Source: Nocardia jejuensis NBRC 103114
GTDB taxonomy: Bacteria; Actinomycetota; Actinomycetes; Mycobacteriales; Mycobacteriaceae
DNA length: 64,000 bases
Assembly: GCF_001613145.1 (NCBI RefSeq)
Contig: NZ_BDBU01000021.1
Coordinates: forward strand, 1-64,000
Direction: 5' to 3'
Translations under genes and position numbers: made by a program
The notes under the pieces: generated by a model
Databases searched by the model: none
Seen by the model: only the letters and a program-made list of their open reading frames with translations
Told to the model about the DNA's origin: nothing
Shown: positions 17,885-26,438 of the stretch, in pieces
Position numbering within the stretch: the stretch's first letter is position 1
How the letters are laid out: every line of letters begins with the position of its first letter

Positions 17885-18460
17885 TTATCGGTTCTCGACC
17901 GGAAAGTTCAGGTAGGCGCGCGACGGCGTCGGACCGCGCTGTCCCTGGTATTTCGAGCCCGCGGCCGCGGAACCGTACGGATTCTCGGCGGGACTGGTGA
18001 GCCGCAGCAGACACAACTGACCGATCTTCATCCCCGGCCACAGCGTGATCGGAAGATTCGCCACATTCGAGAGTTCGAGCGTGATGTGCCCGCTGAATCC
18101 GGGATCGATGAAGCCCGCGGTGGAATGGGTGAGCAATCCCAACCGGCCCAGGCTCGACTTGCCCTCCAGCCGGCCGGCCAGATCATCGGGCAGCGTGCAC
18201 AGCTCGAGCGTGGAGCCCAGCACGAACTCACCCGGGTGCAGCACGAACGGCTCACCGGGAGCGGGTTCGACCAGGGTGGTCAGTTCGTCCTGTCGCTGCG
18301 CCGGATCGATATGCGTGTAGCGGGTGTTGTTGAACACCCGGAACAAACCGTCCAGCCGCACATCGATACTCGACGGCTGCACCAGCTTGTCGTCGAACGG
18401 GTCGAGCCCGAGACGCCCATTGGCGAGCTCCTTGCGGATGTCGCGATCGGAAAGCAGCAC
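17885..18460 (-). CDS. dcd: dCTP deaminase
   Basis: A 191-residue enzyme of the dUTPase fold, full length for the family. It deaminates dCTP; the mycobacterial form is bifunctional and gives dUMP directly for thymidylate synthesis. Motifs: [11 protein letters not shown] at the start, [33 protein letters not shown] with the catalytic glutamate-containing loop, and [13 protein letters not shown] near the C-terminus that closes over the substrate. The GTG start is preceded by TACTCT at 7 bases and lacks a ribosome binding site, so it may be leaderless. A tRNA-Gly gene nearby matches, from memory, the arrangement around Rv0321. Confidence 0.95.
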   Translation of the reverse strand: MLLSDRDIRKELANGRLGLDPFDDKLVQPSSIDVRLDGLFRVFNNTRYTHIDPAQRQDELTTLVEPAPGEPFVLHPGEFVLGSTLELCTLPDDLAGRLEGKSSLGRLGLLTHSTAGFIDPGFSGHITLELSNVANLPITLWPGMKIGQLCLLRLTSPAENPYGSAAAGSKYQGQRGPTPSRAYLNFPVENR

Positions 18461-18536
18461 GGCGAAGAGAGTAGTTGACGTGCGAGCTTGCGCGGGCACT
18501 GCCTCAGCCGAGTCGCGACCGGTATTCGCGCCAGAG

Positions 18537-20378
18537 TCAGGACTCGGGCTCTCCCGTCGCCGAATCGGTCGGTCCGGCGGCCGAATCGGAGACGCCCGTG
18601 GCGGAATCCGACGGTCCGGCGGCGGGCGGGATCACCGGGGACTCCGCGGGTGACTCCGCGGCGTCGCCCGACTTCGCACCGCGCAGCGGCCAGGACGAGT
18701 GCGCCTCGGCGCGCATTCGCTCGACCATGTGCGGATAGTGCAGTTCGAACGCGGGACGCTCGGATCGCACCCTCGGCAATTCGTAGAAGTTGTGCCGCGG
18801 CGGCGGGCAACTGGTGGCCCACTCCAGCGAATTGCCGTACCCCCACGGATCGTCGACCGTCACCACCTCACCGAATCGGTAGCTCTTGAAGACGTTCCAC
18901 ACGAAGGTCACCATCGACAACCCGAGCACGAACGAGCCGACCGTGGAAATGGTGTTCAGGGCGGTGAATCCGTCTTGGGGCAGATAGTCGGCATAGCGGC
19001 GCGGCATGCCCTCGTTGCCCAGCCAGTGCTGCACCAGGAAGGTCAGGTGGAATCCGAAGAACGTGGTCCAGAAATGCAGTTTGCCCAGCCGCTCGTCGAG
19101 CAGGCGGCCGGTCATCTTGGGGAACCAGAAATAGATGCCCGCGAACGTCGCGAACACGATGGTCCCGAACAGCACGTAGTGGAAGTGCGCCACCACGAAA
19201 TACGAATCCGAGACGTGGAAGTCCAGCGGCGGCGACGCCAGGATCACTCCGGACAGGCCGCCGAAGAGGAAGGTCACCAGGAAGCCGAGCGACCACAGCA
19301 TGGGCGTCTCGAAGGTGAGCTGCCCGCGCCACATGGTGCCGATCCAGTTGAAGAACTTCACGCCCGTCGGCACCGCGATCAGGAACGTCATGAACGAGAA
19401 GAACGGCAGCAGAACCGATCCCGTCGCGTACATGTGATGCGCCCACACCGCGATCGACAGCGCTCCGATGGCCAGCGTCGCGTAGACCAGCGTGGTGTAG
19501 CCGAACAGCGGCTTGCGACTGAAGACCGGGAAGATCTCGGTCACGATCCCGAAGAACGGCAGCGCGACGATATAGACCTCGGGATGGCCGAAGAACCAGA
19601 ACAGATGCTGGAAGAGAATGGCCCCGCCGTTGGCGGAGTCGTACACGTGCCCGCCCAGATGCCTGTCCACCTCCATGCCCATCAGGGCCGCGGTCAGGAT
19701 CGGAAAGGCAATCAGCACAAGCACACTCGTCACCAGGATGTTCCAGGTGAAGATGGGCATCCGCCACATGGTCATGCCGGGGCAGCGCAGGCAGATCACC
19801 GTGGTGATCATGTTGACGCCGCCCAGGATGGTGCCGACGCCCGAGACCGCCACACCCATGATCCACAGGTCCGCGCCCACGCCGGGGGCGTGCTCGGCCA
19901 TGCTCAGCGGGGTGTACGCGGTCCAGCCGAAGTCGGCCGCGCCGCCCGGGGTGACGAAGCCGGCCGTGGCCATTGTCGCGCCGAACAGATACAGCCAGTA
20001 GCTCAGCGCGTTGAGCCGCGGGAACGCCACGTCCGGTGCGCCGATCTGCAGGGGCAGCACCGCGTTGGCGAATCCGAAAACGATCGGCGTCGCATAGAAC
20101 AGCAGCATGATCGTGCCGTGCATGGTGAAGAGCTGGTTGTACTGCTCGGGGGTGAGGAACTGCATGCCCGGGCGGGCCAGCTCGGCGCGCATGAGCAGCG
20201 CCATCAGGCCGCCGATCAGGAAGAACGCGATGGCCGTGAACAGATACATGTTCCCGAGCATCTTGGGATCGGTGGTGGTGATCGCCTTCCACAGATAGGA
20301 ACCCTTGGGCCCCATTCGCCGTGGAAACGGGCGTGCAGGCTCGAGCTGCGGGACTTCGCGTGCGGGCACCGCGGTCAT
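18537..20378 (-). CDS. ctaD: cytochrome c oxidase subunit I
   Basis: A 613-residue, 12-helix core subunit of an aa3-type terminal oxidase, which reduces oxygen to water and pumps protons. Ligands are in place: the low-spin haem histidine in FTMHGTIM, the CuB histidine-tyrosine crosslink motif [14 protein letters not shown], the CuB histidine pair HH in [10 protein letters not shown], and the haem a3/a histidines in [11 protein letters not shown]. The C-terminus carries about 45 extra Ser/Ala/Asp-rich residues with repeated SDSATG and TDSATG units. GAGGAGGA precedes the ATG. No subunit II, III or assembly gene is adjacent, so this may be one of two ctaD copies in the genome. Confidence 0.95.
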   Translation of the reverse strand: MTAVPAREVPQLEPARPFPRRMGPKGSYLWKAITTTDPKMLGNMYLFTAIAFFLIGGLMALLMRAELARPGMQFLTPEQYNQLFTMHGTIMLLFYATPIVFGFANAVLPLQIGAPDVAFPRLNALSYWLYLFGATMATAGFVTPGGAADFGWTAYTPLSMAEHAPGVGADLWIMGVAVSGVGTILGGVNMITTVICLRCPGMTMWRMPIFTWNILVTSVLVLIAFPILTAALMGMEVDRHLGGHVYDSANGGAILFQHLFWFFGHPEVYIVALPFFGIVTEIFPVFSRKPLFGYTTLVYATLAIGALSIAVWAHHMYATGSVLLPFFSFMTFLIAVPTGVKFFNWIGTMWRGQLTFETPMLWSLGFLVTFLFGGLSGVILASPPLDFHVSDSYFVVAHFHYVLFGTIVFATFAGIYFWFPKMTGRLLDERLGKLHFWTTFFGFHLTFLVQHWLGNEGMPRRYADYLPQDGFTALNTISTVGSFVLGLSMVTFVWNVFKSYRFGEVVTVDDPWGYGNSLEWATSCPPPRHNFYELPRVRSERPAFELHYPHMVERMRAEAHSSWPLRGAKSGDAAESPAESPVIPPAAGPSDSATGVSDSAAGPTDSATGEPES

Positions 20379-20703
20379 GGCGTCCTCCTCGGCCGCCGAG
20401 CACGCAGCCGCGGTGTGGAGACACAGCGCTCACCGACACCAGCTAATGTTCAGCGCATCCAAAGTTACTGTGGTGGACAGGCTTTCGACCCTGCGCGACA
20501 GTCTACGACCGCGCGTAGCTGAACTTCGCTGCTTCGGCGAAAGAACTCCTCGATCTTCGGCGCGCCGTCCCGACACGCAGCGAAGATCAGCGCGGAAGAT
20601 CTCGGAAACCCGGCACGAGCAGCCACGACGGGTAAAGAGTTGCATCGGGTCAGTCGGCATCTGATAGAGTCGCGAACGCATCTCGACCTGCACGGACGAG
20701 CGT
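20379..20703. other. intergenic region upstream of ctaD and tRNA-Gly
   Basis: This must hold the ctaD promoter (leftward) and the tRNA promoter (rightward). For the tRNA, TTGCAT at 20640 and a TAGAGT-like box near 20666 are plausible -35 and -10 elements. A small inverted repeat CTACG-N6-CGTAG lies near 20502. No gene was seen. Confidence 0.4.
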
Positions 20704-20774
20704 GCCGATGTAGTTCAATGGTAGAACTTCTGCTTCCCAAGCAGATGGCGCGGGTTCGATTCCCGTCATCGGCT
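20704..20774 (+). tRNA. tRNA-Gly (CCC)
   Basis: A complete 71-base cloverleaf: acceptor GCCGATG/CATCGGC, D-arm, anticodon loop TTCCCAA with CCC, and T-arm GCGGG TTCGATT CCCGT, with discriminator T. The 3' CCA is not encoded. Confidence 0.95.
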
Positions 20775-20779
20775 CAACA

Positions 20780-20814
20780 GACAAGGCCCTCGGTCATCGA
20801 CCGGGGGCCTTGTC
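20780..20814. terminator. terminator hairpin after tRNA-Gly
   Basis: The stem GACAAGGCC/GGCCTTGTC has an inner GGTC/GACC helix. It lies between the tRNA and the convergent lipoprotein gene and could serve both. Confidence 0.75.
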
Positions 20815-20837
20815 CGTGGGCGTGCTTCGTCCGTCGG

Positions 20838-21275
20838 CTATTTGTGGCACTCGAGCACGACCCGCTTGGCCGCGGTGCCCGCCTTGCGCAGGTCGTCCGC
20901 GGTCAAGCCGGTGATCAGCGGATTTCCCGCCGAATCGGTCTCGAGAATCTTGCGCAGCGCGTTCTGCGAGAGGTTCTCCTCGACGTAGATCTTCGCGATG
21001 CAATCGGCCGTCTGGGCGTCCATCTGACCCTTGTCCTGCAGGTTCTTCGAGATTTCCGCGGCGCTCAGCGCACCGCCGGACGGGGTCGCGCCGGAGGTCG
21101 GACTCGCGCCGCCGGGGGGCGTGGAAGCGCCCGGAGTGGTGGCGCCGGGCTTGCCGGACACCGAAATCGATGTCGCCGCAACCGAAGTGGTCGGAGCGGA
21201 GCTCGTGTCATCGCTGCCGCATCCGGCCAGCAGGGCAAGCGCCAGCAGCGCCACCGCGATCGCGGATTTCCTCAT
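20838..21275 (-). CDS. small lipoprotein, first of a paralogous pair
   Basis: A 145-residue predicted lipoprotein: MRKSAIAVALLALALLAGCG gives a lipobox LAGC. A Thr/Ser/Pro/Gly linker of about 45 residues leads to a helical C-terminal domain. In that domain the pattern ADCIAKIYVEENLSQNALRK and a final ECHK recur in the next gene (ADCAAKIFVDEGISQDGLR, final DCLK). Two conserved cysteines in each may form a disulfide. No function is known to me. The ATG at 21275 has GAGGA 6 bases upstream. The neighbour lies upstream on the same strand with a hairpin between them. Confidence 0.75.
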   Translation of the reverse strand: MRKSAIAVALLALALLAGCGSDDTSSAPTTSVAATSISVSGKPGATTPGASTPPGGASPTSGATPSGGALSAAEISKNLQDKGQMDAQTADCIAKIYVEENLSQNALRKILETDSAGNPLITGLTADDLRKAGTAAKRVVLECHK

Positions 21276-21343
21276 CGCAGTCCTCAGATCTCTCACCGGG
21301 ACGAAACGCCATCCCTCCCAAGAGACTTAACAACATTCCGGGG

Positions 21344-21365
21344 CCGCCCGCACCACTTCGGGCGG
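21344..21365 (-). terminator. hairpin between the two lipoprotein genes
   Basis: The stem CCGCCCG/CGGGCGG lies just past the stop of the 21371 gene on the minus strand. There is no clear T-run. Confidence 0.45.
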
Positions 21366-21370
21366 GCGGT

Positions 21371-21697
21371 TCATTTGAGGCAGTCGCTGACGATCTTGTT
21401 GGTGGCCGCGCGCGCCTTGTCGGCGTCGTCCTTGGTCATTCCGAGGGCCTCGATATCGGCGGCGGCGGCGGTCTTGGTGTCGTTCTTGATCATCAGGCGC
21501 AGACCGTCCTGCGAAATGCCTTCGTCCACAAAGATCTTCGCCGCACAGTCGGCCAGCTTCGCGTCCCCGAGGCCACCGTTCTGCAGTGCCTTGGAGACCT
21601 CCGCCTGCGAGACCGACGCGGGCTTGTCGTCGCCGCCACCGCACGCGGTCAGCAGCGGCAGGGCGACGAGCGCGGCGGCGATCAGGGAAATGCGCAC
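21371..21697 (-). CDS. small lipoprotein, second of a paralogous pair
   Basis: A 108-residue predicted lipoprotein starting VRISLIAAALVALPLLTACG with lipobox LTAC. It is the short version of the gene at 20838: the signal is followed almost at once by the helical domain SQAEVSKALQNGGLGDAKL, then ADCAAKIFVDEG and a C-terminal SDCLK. The pair probably arose by tandem duplication; the linker of the other copy was gained or lost later. The GTG start has GAGGA 5 bases ahead. Function unknown; a secreted or envelope role follows from the lipobox only. Confidence 0.75.
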   Translation of the reverse strand: MRISLIAAALVALPLLTACGGGDDKPASVSQAEVSKALQNGGLGDAKLADCAAKIFVDEGISQDGLRLMIKNDTKTAAAADIEALGMTKDDADKARAATNKIVSDCLK

Positions 21698-21901
21698 GGG
21701 TTCCTCAATTCTCGGCGTGGGGTATGCCGGAGGCACTTTCTCACAGATCGCGCGTCGCGGGCAGTGCTGCGTCGAAACGCTGCGCACCGTTCCGTCGACA
21801 AGCGTCGACCGGAGGCCGTCCCGAGGGCCGAAAAGCTCAATTGGCGGCACGTCAACAACTGCTAGGGTCGAAGTTCGCCGCATCGTCCAGGGGAGCCCGG
21901 A

Positions 21902-22681
21902 ATGACGAAGTTGAACCACTACCGGACCGGCACGGGCGCACCCCTCGTCCTGGTGCACGGGGTCGGCAGCCACTGGCAGGTGTGGGAACCGATCCTCGAC
22001 GCCCTCGCGGAGTCCTTCGAGGTGATCGCCGTGGATCTGCCCGGCTTCGGCGGCAGCGACACCCTCCCGAACACCAGCGTCTCCACCCTCGCCGACGCGC
22101 TGGTCGAGTTCCTCGCCGCCGAGGGCATCGAAAGACCGCATCTGGCAGGCAATTCCATGGGCGGCGGCATCGTCCTGGACCTGGCCGCGCGCGGACTGGC
22201 CCGATCGGTCACCGCGTACTCCCCCATCGCGTTCTGGGACACCCCCGGCCGGATCTGGTGTCAGCAGTCCCTGGCCCGCGCCAAGAACCTCACCAGGCTG
22301 CTGCGTCCGGCCGCCCCGGCCCTGCTCGGCAATACCGCGGCGCGATCGGCCCTGCTCAGCCTGGTGATCGGCAAGCCGTGGGCACTCGATCCGCAGATCG
22401 CGATCGAGACCGTCGAGGGCATGCTCGGCGCGGGCGGTTTCGATGCCGCGCTGGCCTCGTTCAGCGAATTCCGGCTCCCCGACCGGACCGCCCTCGCGGA
22501 TATCCCGATCACCATCGCCTGGGGCAATCGTGACATTCTGCTCACCTATGCCACGCAATCCCGGCGCGCCCGCGAGGTGCTGCCCGGCGCGCGGCACGTG
22601 ACGCTGCGGGGCAGCGGGCACACCCCGTTCTACGACGACCCAGCCGGCTGCGCCCGGCTCCTGTTGGACCAACTCCGATAG
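21902..22681 (+). CDS. alpha/beta hydrolase
   Basis: A 259-residue alpha/beta-hydrolase fold enzyme. The oxyanion region is LVLVHGVGSHWQVW, the nucleophile elbow GNSMGG holds Ser85, and the acid and base are likely Asp in WGNRDIL and His in SGHTPFYDDP. The catalytic triad is therefore complete. The substrate is unknown; esters or lipids are usual. GGGGAG precedes the ATG. The enoyl-CoA hydratase gene follows 10 bp after the stop on the same strand, so the two are probably one operon, which hints at acyl or thioester metabolism. Confidence 0.87.
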   Translation: MTKLNHYRTGTGAPLVLVHGVGSHWQVWEPILDALAESFEVIAVDLPGFGGSDTLPNTSVSTLADALVEFLAAEGIERPHLAGNSMGGGIVLDLAARGLARSVTAYSPIAFWDTPGRIWCQQSLARAKNLTRLLRPAAPALLGNTAARSALLSLVIGKPWALDPQIAIETVEGMLGAGGFDAALASFSEFRLPDRTALADIPITIAWGNRDILLTYATQSRRAREVLPGARHVTLRGSGHTPFYDDPAGCARLLLDQLR

Positions 22682-22691
22682 AGGACACGCA

Positions 22692-23456
22692 GTGAGCACC
22701 AACCATGTCGACCTCACCTTCGAGGGCAACCGCGCCTACGTCACGCTGGACCGGCCCGACAAGCACAACGGCCTGACCATCGACATGATGCGCGAGCTCA
22801 TCAAGACCGCCGGAATCATTAAGCGACGCAGCGACATCCGCGCGGTCATCCTGTCCGGCAACGGCCCGAGCTTCTCCTCGGGCCTGGACGTGGCCAAGAC
22901 CATGAGCGATCCACTGGCCGTGGTGCGGGGCTTCGTGCCGCTGCCCTGGAAGGGCACCAACACCTTCCAGGAGGCGTGCTGGGCGTGGCGGCGACTGCCG
23001 CAGCCGGTGATCGCGGTGGTGCACGGCCGCTGCTACGGCGGCGGACTGCAGCTCGCGCTGGCGGCGGACTTCCGGTTCGTCACCCCGGATTCGGAGTTCT
23101 CGGTCATGGAGGCCAAGCACGGTCTCATCCCGGACATGACCGGCGCGGCGACGCTGTCCCGGCTCATCGGCATCGATCAGGCGCTGCTGCTGACCATGAC
23201 CGCCGACCCGGTCGATGCCGTGTACGCCGAACGGATCGGACTGGTCACCGAGGTCAGCGCGGATCCGCGCGCCGCGGCCGAGAAGCTGGCCGATCGCATC
23301 GCGACCCGATCCCCGCAGGCGGTGGCGAGCGCCAAGCAGCTGTTCGATCGCACCTGGCAGGCCTCGGTTCGGAGAACTCTTGCCATCGAACGCGCGACAC
23401 AGCTGCCGCTGATCATCAGGCAGGCGCTCGGCCGTGGTACGAATGATCGACCGTAA
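22692..23456 (+). CDS. enoyl-CoA hydratase/isomerase (crotonase family)
   Basis: A 254-residue crotonase-fold protein. The oxyanion-hole segments are FSSGLDV and HGRCYGGGLQLALAADFR, and the active-site region reads VMEAKHGLIPDMTGAATLSRLIG. The first catalytic acid position holds Leu/Gln (GGGLQLA) where crotonase has Glu; the second, after GLIP, is Asp, as in delta3,delta2-enoyl-CoA isomerase relatives. It may therefore be an isomerase rather than a hydratase. The start is GTG with GAGG about 7 bases upstream. It is cotranscribed with the alpha/beta hydrolase. Confidence 0.87.
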   Translation: MSTNHVDLTFEGNRAYVTLDRPDKHNGLTIDMMRELIKTAGIIKRRSDIRAVILSGNGPSFSSGLDVAKTMSDPLAVVRGFVPLPWKGTNTFQEACWAWRRLPQPVIAVVHGRCYGGGLQLALAADFRFVTPDSEFSVMEAKHGLIPDMTGAATLSRLIGIDQALLLTMTADPVDAVYAERIGLVTEVSADPRAAAEKLADRIATRSPQAVASAKQLFDRTWQASVRRTLAIERATQLPLIIRQALGRGTNDRP

Positions 23457-23611
23457 GCCCACGTACGGCCGCCTATCCGACTCGGAGCCCCACGAGACGT
23501 CGTTCCGCTGTTAGCATTTTCACACTTTGCCAGCGAGCCGAACTGTTTGTGCGGCCTGTCACATACCGTGTGGTCCGTTCATTATTCGGCGAGAACCGGA
23601 GGACGCACGCA

Positions 23612-24721
23612 TTGACCAGGACCGCCCCCATACTGCTGTCCGCAGTCGCAGCTGCTTCGGCCTTGCTCCTAGCGATGACCAGCCCGGCCGCCGCCAACCC
23701 CAATGCCATCAATCCGATTCCGGTGCTCAACGGCACCAACGGGCTACCCCAGCTGCCCGGCCGAAGCAAGGCGATCTTCCAGGTCACCGGCATGGCGAGC
23801 CCCAACAACACCCAGTCCTACAACGTGCTGGGCACCGACCTGGGCATCATGTGGGACAACGGCAACGGTGAAATGCTCACCACCTTCGGTGACACCGCCG
23901 GACTCGGCTTCCCCAACCTGCTGGTCGGCAGCACCTGGGCGTGGCGCTCGAACATCCTGGTGCGCTCGCACACCCAGAACCCGTCCAACGGCATCTATTT
24001 CGACAGCGTCGTGCGGGACATCTTCGGTCAGGCGCGCGATCTGATCCCCAGCCCGAAGATCCCGTTCCTGGAGATCAGCCGCATTCCCACCGCGGCCATC
24101 TCGGTCGGCGGCGTCCAGTACATGAGCCTGATGTCGGTCAAGACCTGGGACGAGCCGGGCGAGTGGACCACCAACTTCTCCGGCCTCGCCGTCTCCGGCG
24201 ACAACGGCGAGAACTGGGCCGAACTGCCCGCCACCCGCCGGCCCGACGAGGGCGGCAACGGCAACTTCCAGATGAACTCGTTCGTCAAGAACGGCGGATT
24301 CGTCTACGAGTACGGCACGCCGTCCGGGCGCAATCACGCCGCCTACGTCGCGCGCGTTCCCGAGGCCGCGATCGGGGATCTCGCCGCCTACGAGTACTGG
24401 GACGGCGGGGCCTGGAAGAAGGACGACCCGAATGCCGCCCAGCCGGTCATCGGCGGCGGCGTGTCCGAGATGTCGGTGCAGTGGAACGACTACCTCGGGC
24501 AATACATCATGATGACCACCGACCCGTGGAACTCCGTGGTCATGTACCGCTCCCCCAGTCCGGAGGGACCGTGGAGCGGGCCCGAGGTGCTGATCGACAC
24601 GCGCGAGCTCCCGTCCGCCTACGCGCCGTCGATCTTCCCGTACCAGACCGGTCGTGACCTGTACTTCCTCACCACGATCCACAGTCAGTACAACGTGGTC
24701 CTGATGCACACCACGCTGTAG
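23612..24721 (+). CDS. secreted DUF4185 protein, possible endo-D-arabinanase (GH183-like)
   Basis: A 369-residue secreted protein with a signal peptide ending near SPAAA/NPNA. The mature part is a beta-propeller-like DUF4185 domain: TGMASPNNTQSYNVLGTDLG, then GEMLTTFGDTAG, and repeated acidic blade motifs such as GLAVSGDNGENW. Members of DUF4185 from mycobacteria were shown to be endo-D-arabinofuranases acting on cell-wall arabinan (family GH183). The AftD block in this window makes the same substrate available. Activity of this member is inferred. The start is TTG, chosen because GGAGG lies 8 bases ahead; upstream residues would precede the signal peptide. Confidence 0.8.
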   Translation: MTRTAPILLSAVAAASALLLAMTSPAAANPNAINPIPVLNGTNGLPQLPGRSKAIFQVTGMASPNNTQSYNVLGTDLGIMWDNGNGEMLTTFGDTAGLGFPNLLVGSTWAWRSNILVRSHTQNPSNGIYFDSVVRDIFGQARDLIPSPKIPFLEISRIPTAAISVGGVQYMSLMSVKTWDEPGEWTTNFSGLAVSGDNGENWAELPATRRPDEGGNGNFQMNSFVKNGGFVYEYGTPSGRNHAAYVARVPEAAIGDLAAYEYWDGGAWKKDDPNAAQPVIGGGVSEMSVQWNDYLGQYIMMTTDPWNSVVMYRSPSPEGPWSGPEVLIDTRELPSAYAPSIFPYQTGRDLYFLTTIHSQYNVVLMHTTL

Positions 24722-24753
24722 CGCTCGACAATCCGGTAGCGCTCGACAACCTG
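24718..24753. repeat. 18-bp tandem duplication across the stop codon
   Basis: Copies at 24718-24735 (GTAGCGCTCGACAATCCG) and 24736-24753 (GTAGCGCTCGACAACCTG) match at 16 of 18 positions. The first copy contains the TAG stop of the DUF4185 gene, which is therefore duplicated. Confidence 0.9.
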
Positions 24754-24756
24754 CCG

Positions 24757-24794
24757 ACGGCCGCGACCACCTCCGGGTGCTCGCGGCCGTTTCG
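24757..24794 (+). terminator. terminator after the DUF4185 gene
   Basis: A 10-bp perfect stem ACGGCCGCGA/TCGCGGCCGT with a 14-base loop, followed by TTCG. Confidence 0.65.
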
Positions 24795-24823
24795 CGTGTG
24801 GGATCGCCTCTAAACTCGGTCGC

Positions 24824-25549
24824 ATGGATGCCGCGGCCTGGGACGAGCACTACTCACGCACCGAGCTGGTGTGGGGTGCACCGCCGAACGACACCGTGGT
24901 GGAGCAGGTGTTCGGCCTCGAGCGGCGGGCGCCCGGGATCAGCGAGATACGCCCGGAGCTGCCGCGGGTGCTGGACCTCGGCTGCGGCGAGGGCCGCAAC
25001 GCGCTGTGGCTGGCCACCCACGGCTGGCAGGTGGACGCGGTCGACTATTCCCAAGCGGGCATCGACAAGGGCCGAACGGTGGCCTCCCGGCTGTCGCGGT
25101 CCGTACGCGGTCGCATCCGGTGGCTCTGGTCGGACGTGACCCGGCTCGACTCGGCACACCTGGTCGGGCCCTACGAGCTGATCGTGATGTCGTTCCTGCA
25201 CCTGCCCGCCCCCGCCCGGCGCGCGCTGCTGCTGCGCAGCGTCGACATACTCGCACCGGAGGGCACGCTCCTGGTGATCGGCAACGACACCCTGAACCTC
25301 ACCGAAGGCTATGGCGGCGAACAGGATCCCGAACTGCTGTTCACCCCGCAGGACCTGATCGACGATCTCGCCGCCGCCCGCGCCCACATCACGATCCGGG
25401 TGGCCGACCGCGTGCACCGGCCGACCGAGGCCCGGGACGCCATCGACGCCCTGATCGTCGTGACCAGATCCGCACCGGAACCGGAGACGACCGCGCCCGC
25501 CCTCGGGGCCGCCGAAAACTCGAGCAGCACCGAGCAACTCGATATCTAG
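24824..25549 (+). CDS. class I SAM-dependent methyltransferase
   Basis: A 241-residue Rossmann-fold methyltransferase. SAM motif I is VLDLGCGEGRNALWLA, followed by VDAVDYSQAGIDKG (acidic ribose contact) and YELIVMSFLHLP. The order resembles the TehB/thiopurine group. The acceptor substrate is unknown. TAAACT lies 7 bases before the ATG and no ribosome binding site is present, so the message looks leaderless. The gene ends inside an 18-bp tandem repeat shared with the convergent neighbour. Confidence 0.85.
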   Translation: MDAAAWDEHYSRTELVWGAPPNDTVVEQVFGLERRAPGISEIRPELPRVLDLGCGEGRNALWLATHGWQVDAVDYSQAGIDKGRTVASRLSRSVRGRIRWLWSDVTRLDSAHLVGPYELIVMSFLHLPAPARRALLLRSVDILAPEGTLLVIGNDTLNLTEGYGGEQDPELLFTPQDLIDDLAAARAHITIRVADRVHRPTEARDAIDALIVVTRSAPEPETTAPALGAAENSSSTEQLDI

Positions 25550-25569
25550 GGGCAACTCGATATCTAGGG
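25534..25569. repeat. perfect 18-bp tandem duplication supplying two stop codons
   Basis: Two identical copies of GCAACTCGATATCTAGGG (25534-25551 and 25552-25569). The palindromic CTAG in copy one is the stop of the rightward methyltransferase; the one in copy two is the stop of the leftward hydrolase gene. Confidence 0.95.
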
Positions 25570-26190
25570 CGCGATCCATCGCGCCAGCCACGGCGTCACG
25601 GTCGCCGCGATCTCCTCGAACCCCGCTCGATACGAGTGCGCCTGCCCGGGGATCACCCGGACCTCGGCCGCGTCGGCGGCGTCCGGAATCCCGAACGGAT
25701 CGCGCGCGCCGTTCACCACCACCACCGGGATGTCGCCCGCCGCCAGCAGTTCCTCGCGTCGCGATTTCTCCGGCTTACCCGGCGGATGCAGCGGGAACGA
25801 CAGTGCGATCACCCCGCGCGCCCTCACCTCCCGCGCCGTGCGGCACGCCACTCGCGCGCCGTTGCTGCGCCCGCCCTGCACCAGCGGCAGTCCCCGGAAC
25901 TTCCGGCGCAGGGCGGCGATGATCTCCAGCCAGGCATCGTCCTGCGCCTCGGCCTTCCCGGGCGCACGACGTCCGGCGACCCGGTACGGCTGCAGCGCCA
26001 GCGCTACCGCGCCACCCAGCTCCAGAGCCGAATCCCGGACTGCGAGAATGTCTTTCGCATCGTTCCCACCGCCGGAACCGTGCGTCAGGACCAGCAGGAA
26101 AGCGGGTTTTCCGCCCTTGCTCCGGAAGATCTCGACGTCCGCGGGCCCCGCACCCGTCTCGATACGCACCGTGCGCGCGGTGAAGGTCAT
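25564..26190 (-). CDS. alpha/beta hydrolase of the KANL3/Tex30 type
   Basis: A 208-residue small hydrolase-fold protein. LLVLTHGSGGGNDAKD is the oxyanion strand, LVQGGRSNGARVACR contains the nucleophile serine (GRSNG), VVVVNGARDPFG the acid and VIPGQAHSYR the histidine. This short dienelactone-hydrolase-like group is common in bacteria, but its substrates are not known. It converges with the methyltransferase gene with only 14 bp between stop codons. No ribosome binding site is obvious before the ATG. Confidence 0.78.
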   Translation of the reverse strand: MTFTARTVRIETGAGPADVEIFRSKGGKPAFLLVLTHGSGGGNDAKDILAVRDSALELGGAVALALQPYRVAGRRAPGKAEAQDDAWLEIIAALRRKFRGLPLVQGGRSNGARVACRTAREVRARGVIALSFPLHPPGKPEKSRREELLAAGDIPVVVVNGARDPFGIPDAADAAEVRVIPGQAHSYRAGFEEIAATVTPWLARWIAP

Positions 26191-26333
26191 CGGCCGATCC
26201 TATGGCGATCGGATCACCGGACCGGGCCGCGAAACGGCAAACGCCAGGATCCGGGCGCTGACCCGCGTGCTTCTCATCACATTCGGCCCTGATCATCTTG
26301 GCCGGGGTTCTACCGGCCGGTAACATGGCGTCT

Positions 26334-26353
26334 AAGTTACCCGCCAGTAGGTG
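26334..26353. promoter_or_regulatory. TTAC-N6-GTAA type operator before fadE5
   Basis: AAGTTACCCGCCAGTAGGTG at 26334-26353, 85 bp before the start codon. The left arm is identical to the etfD site; the right arm is degenerate. A separate palindrome TACCGGCCGGTA lies at 26311-26322. Confidence 0.6.
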
Positions 26354-26438
26354 CTGCTTTACGGTGTCTACCCGGTGGACTGAAAAGGGCGGGAACGGCG
26401 AACCGAACCGCACCGATCTCAATGGAGAGTGAAGGACC

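Noticed and set aside
18699-20522. Rightward frame opposite ctaD (607 codons)
   Set aside because: Charged, His/Arg/Gln-rich product typical of antisense frames; ctaD has all its haem ligands.
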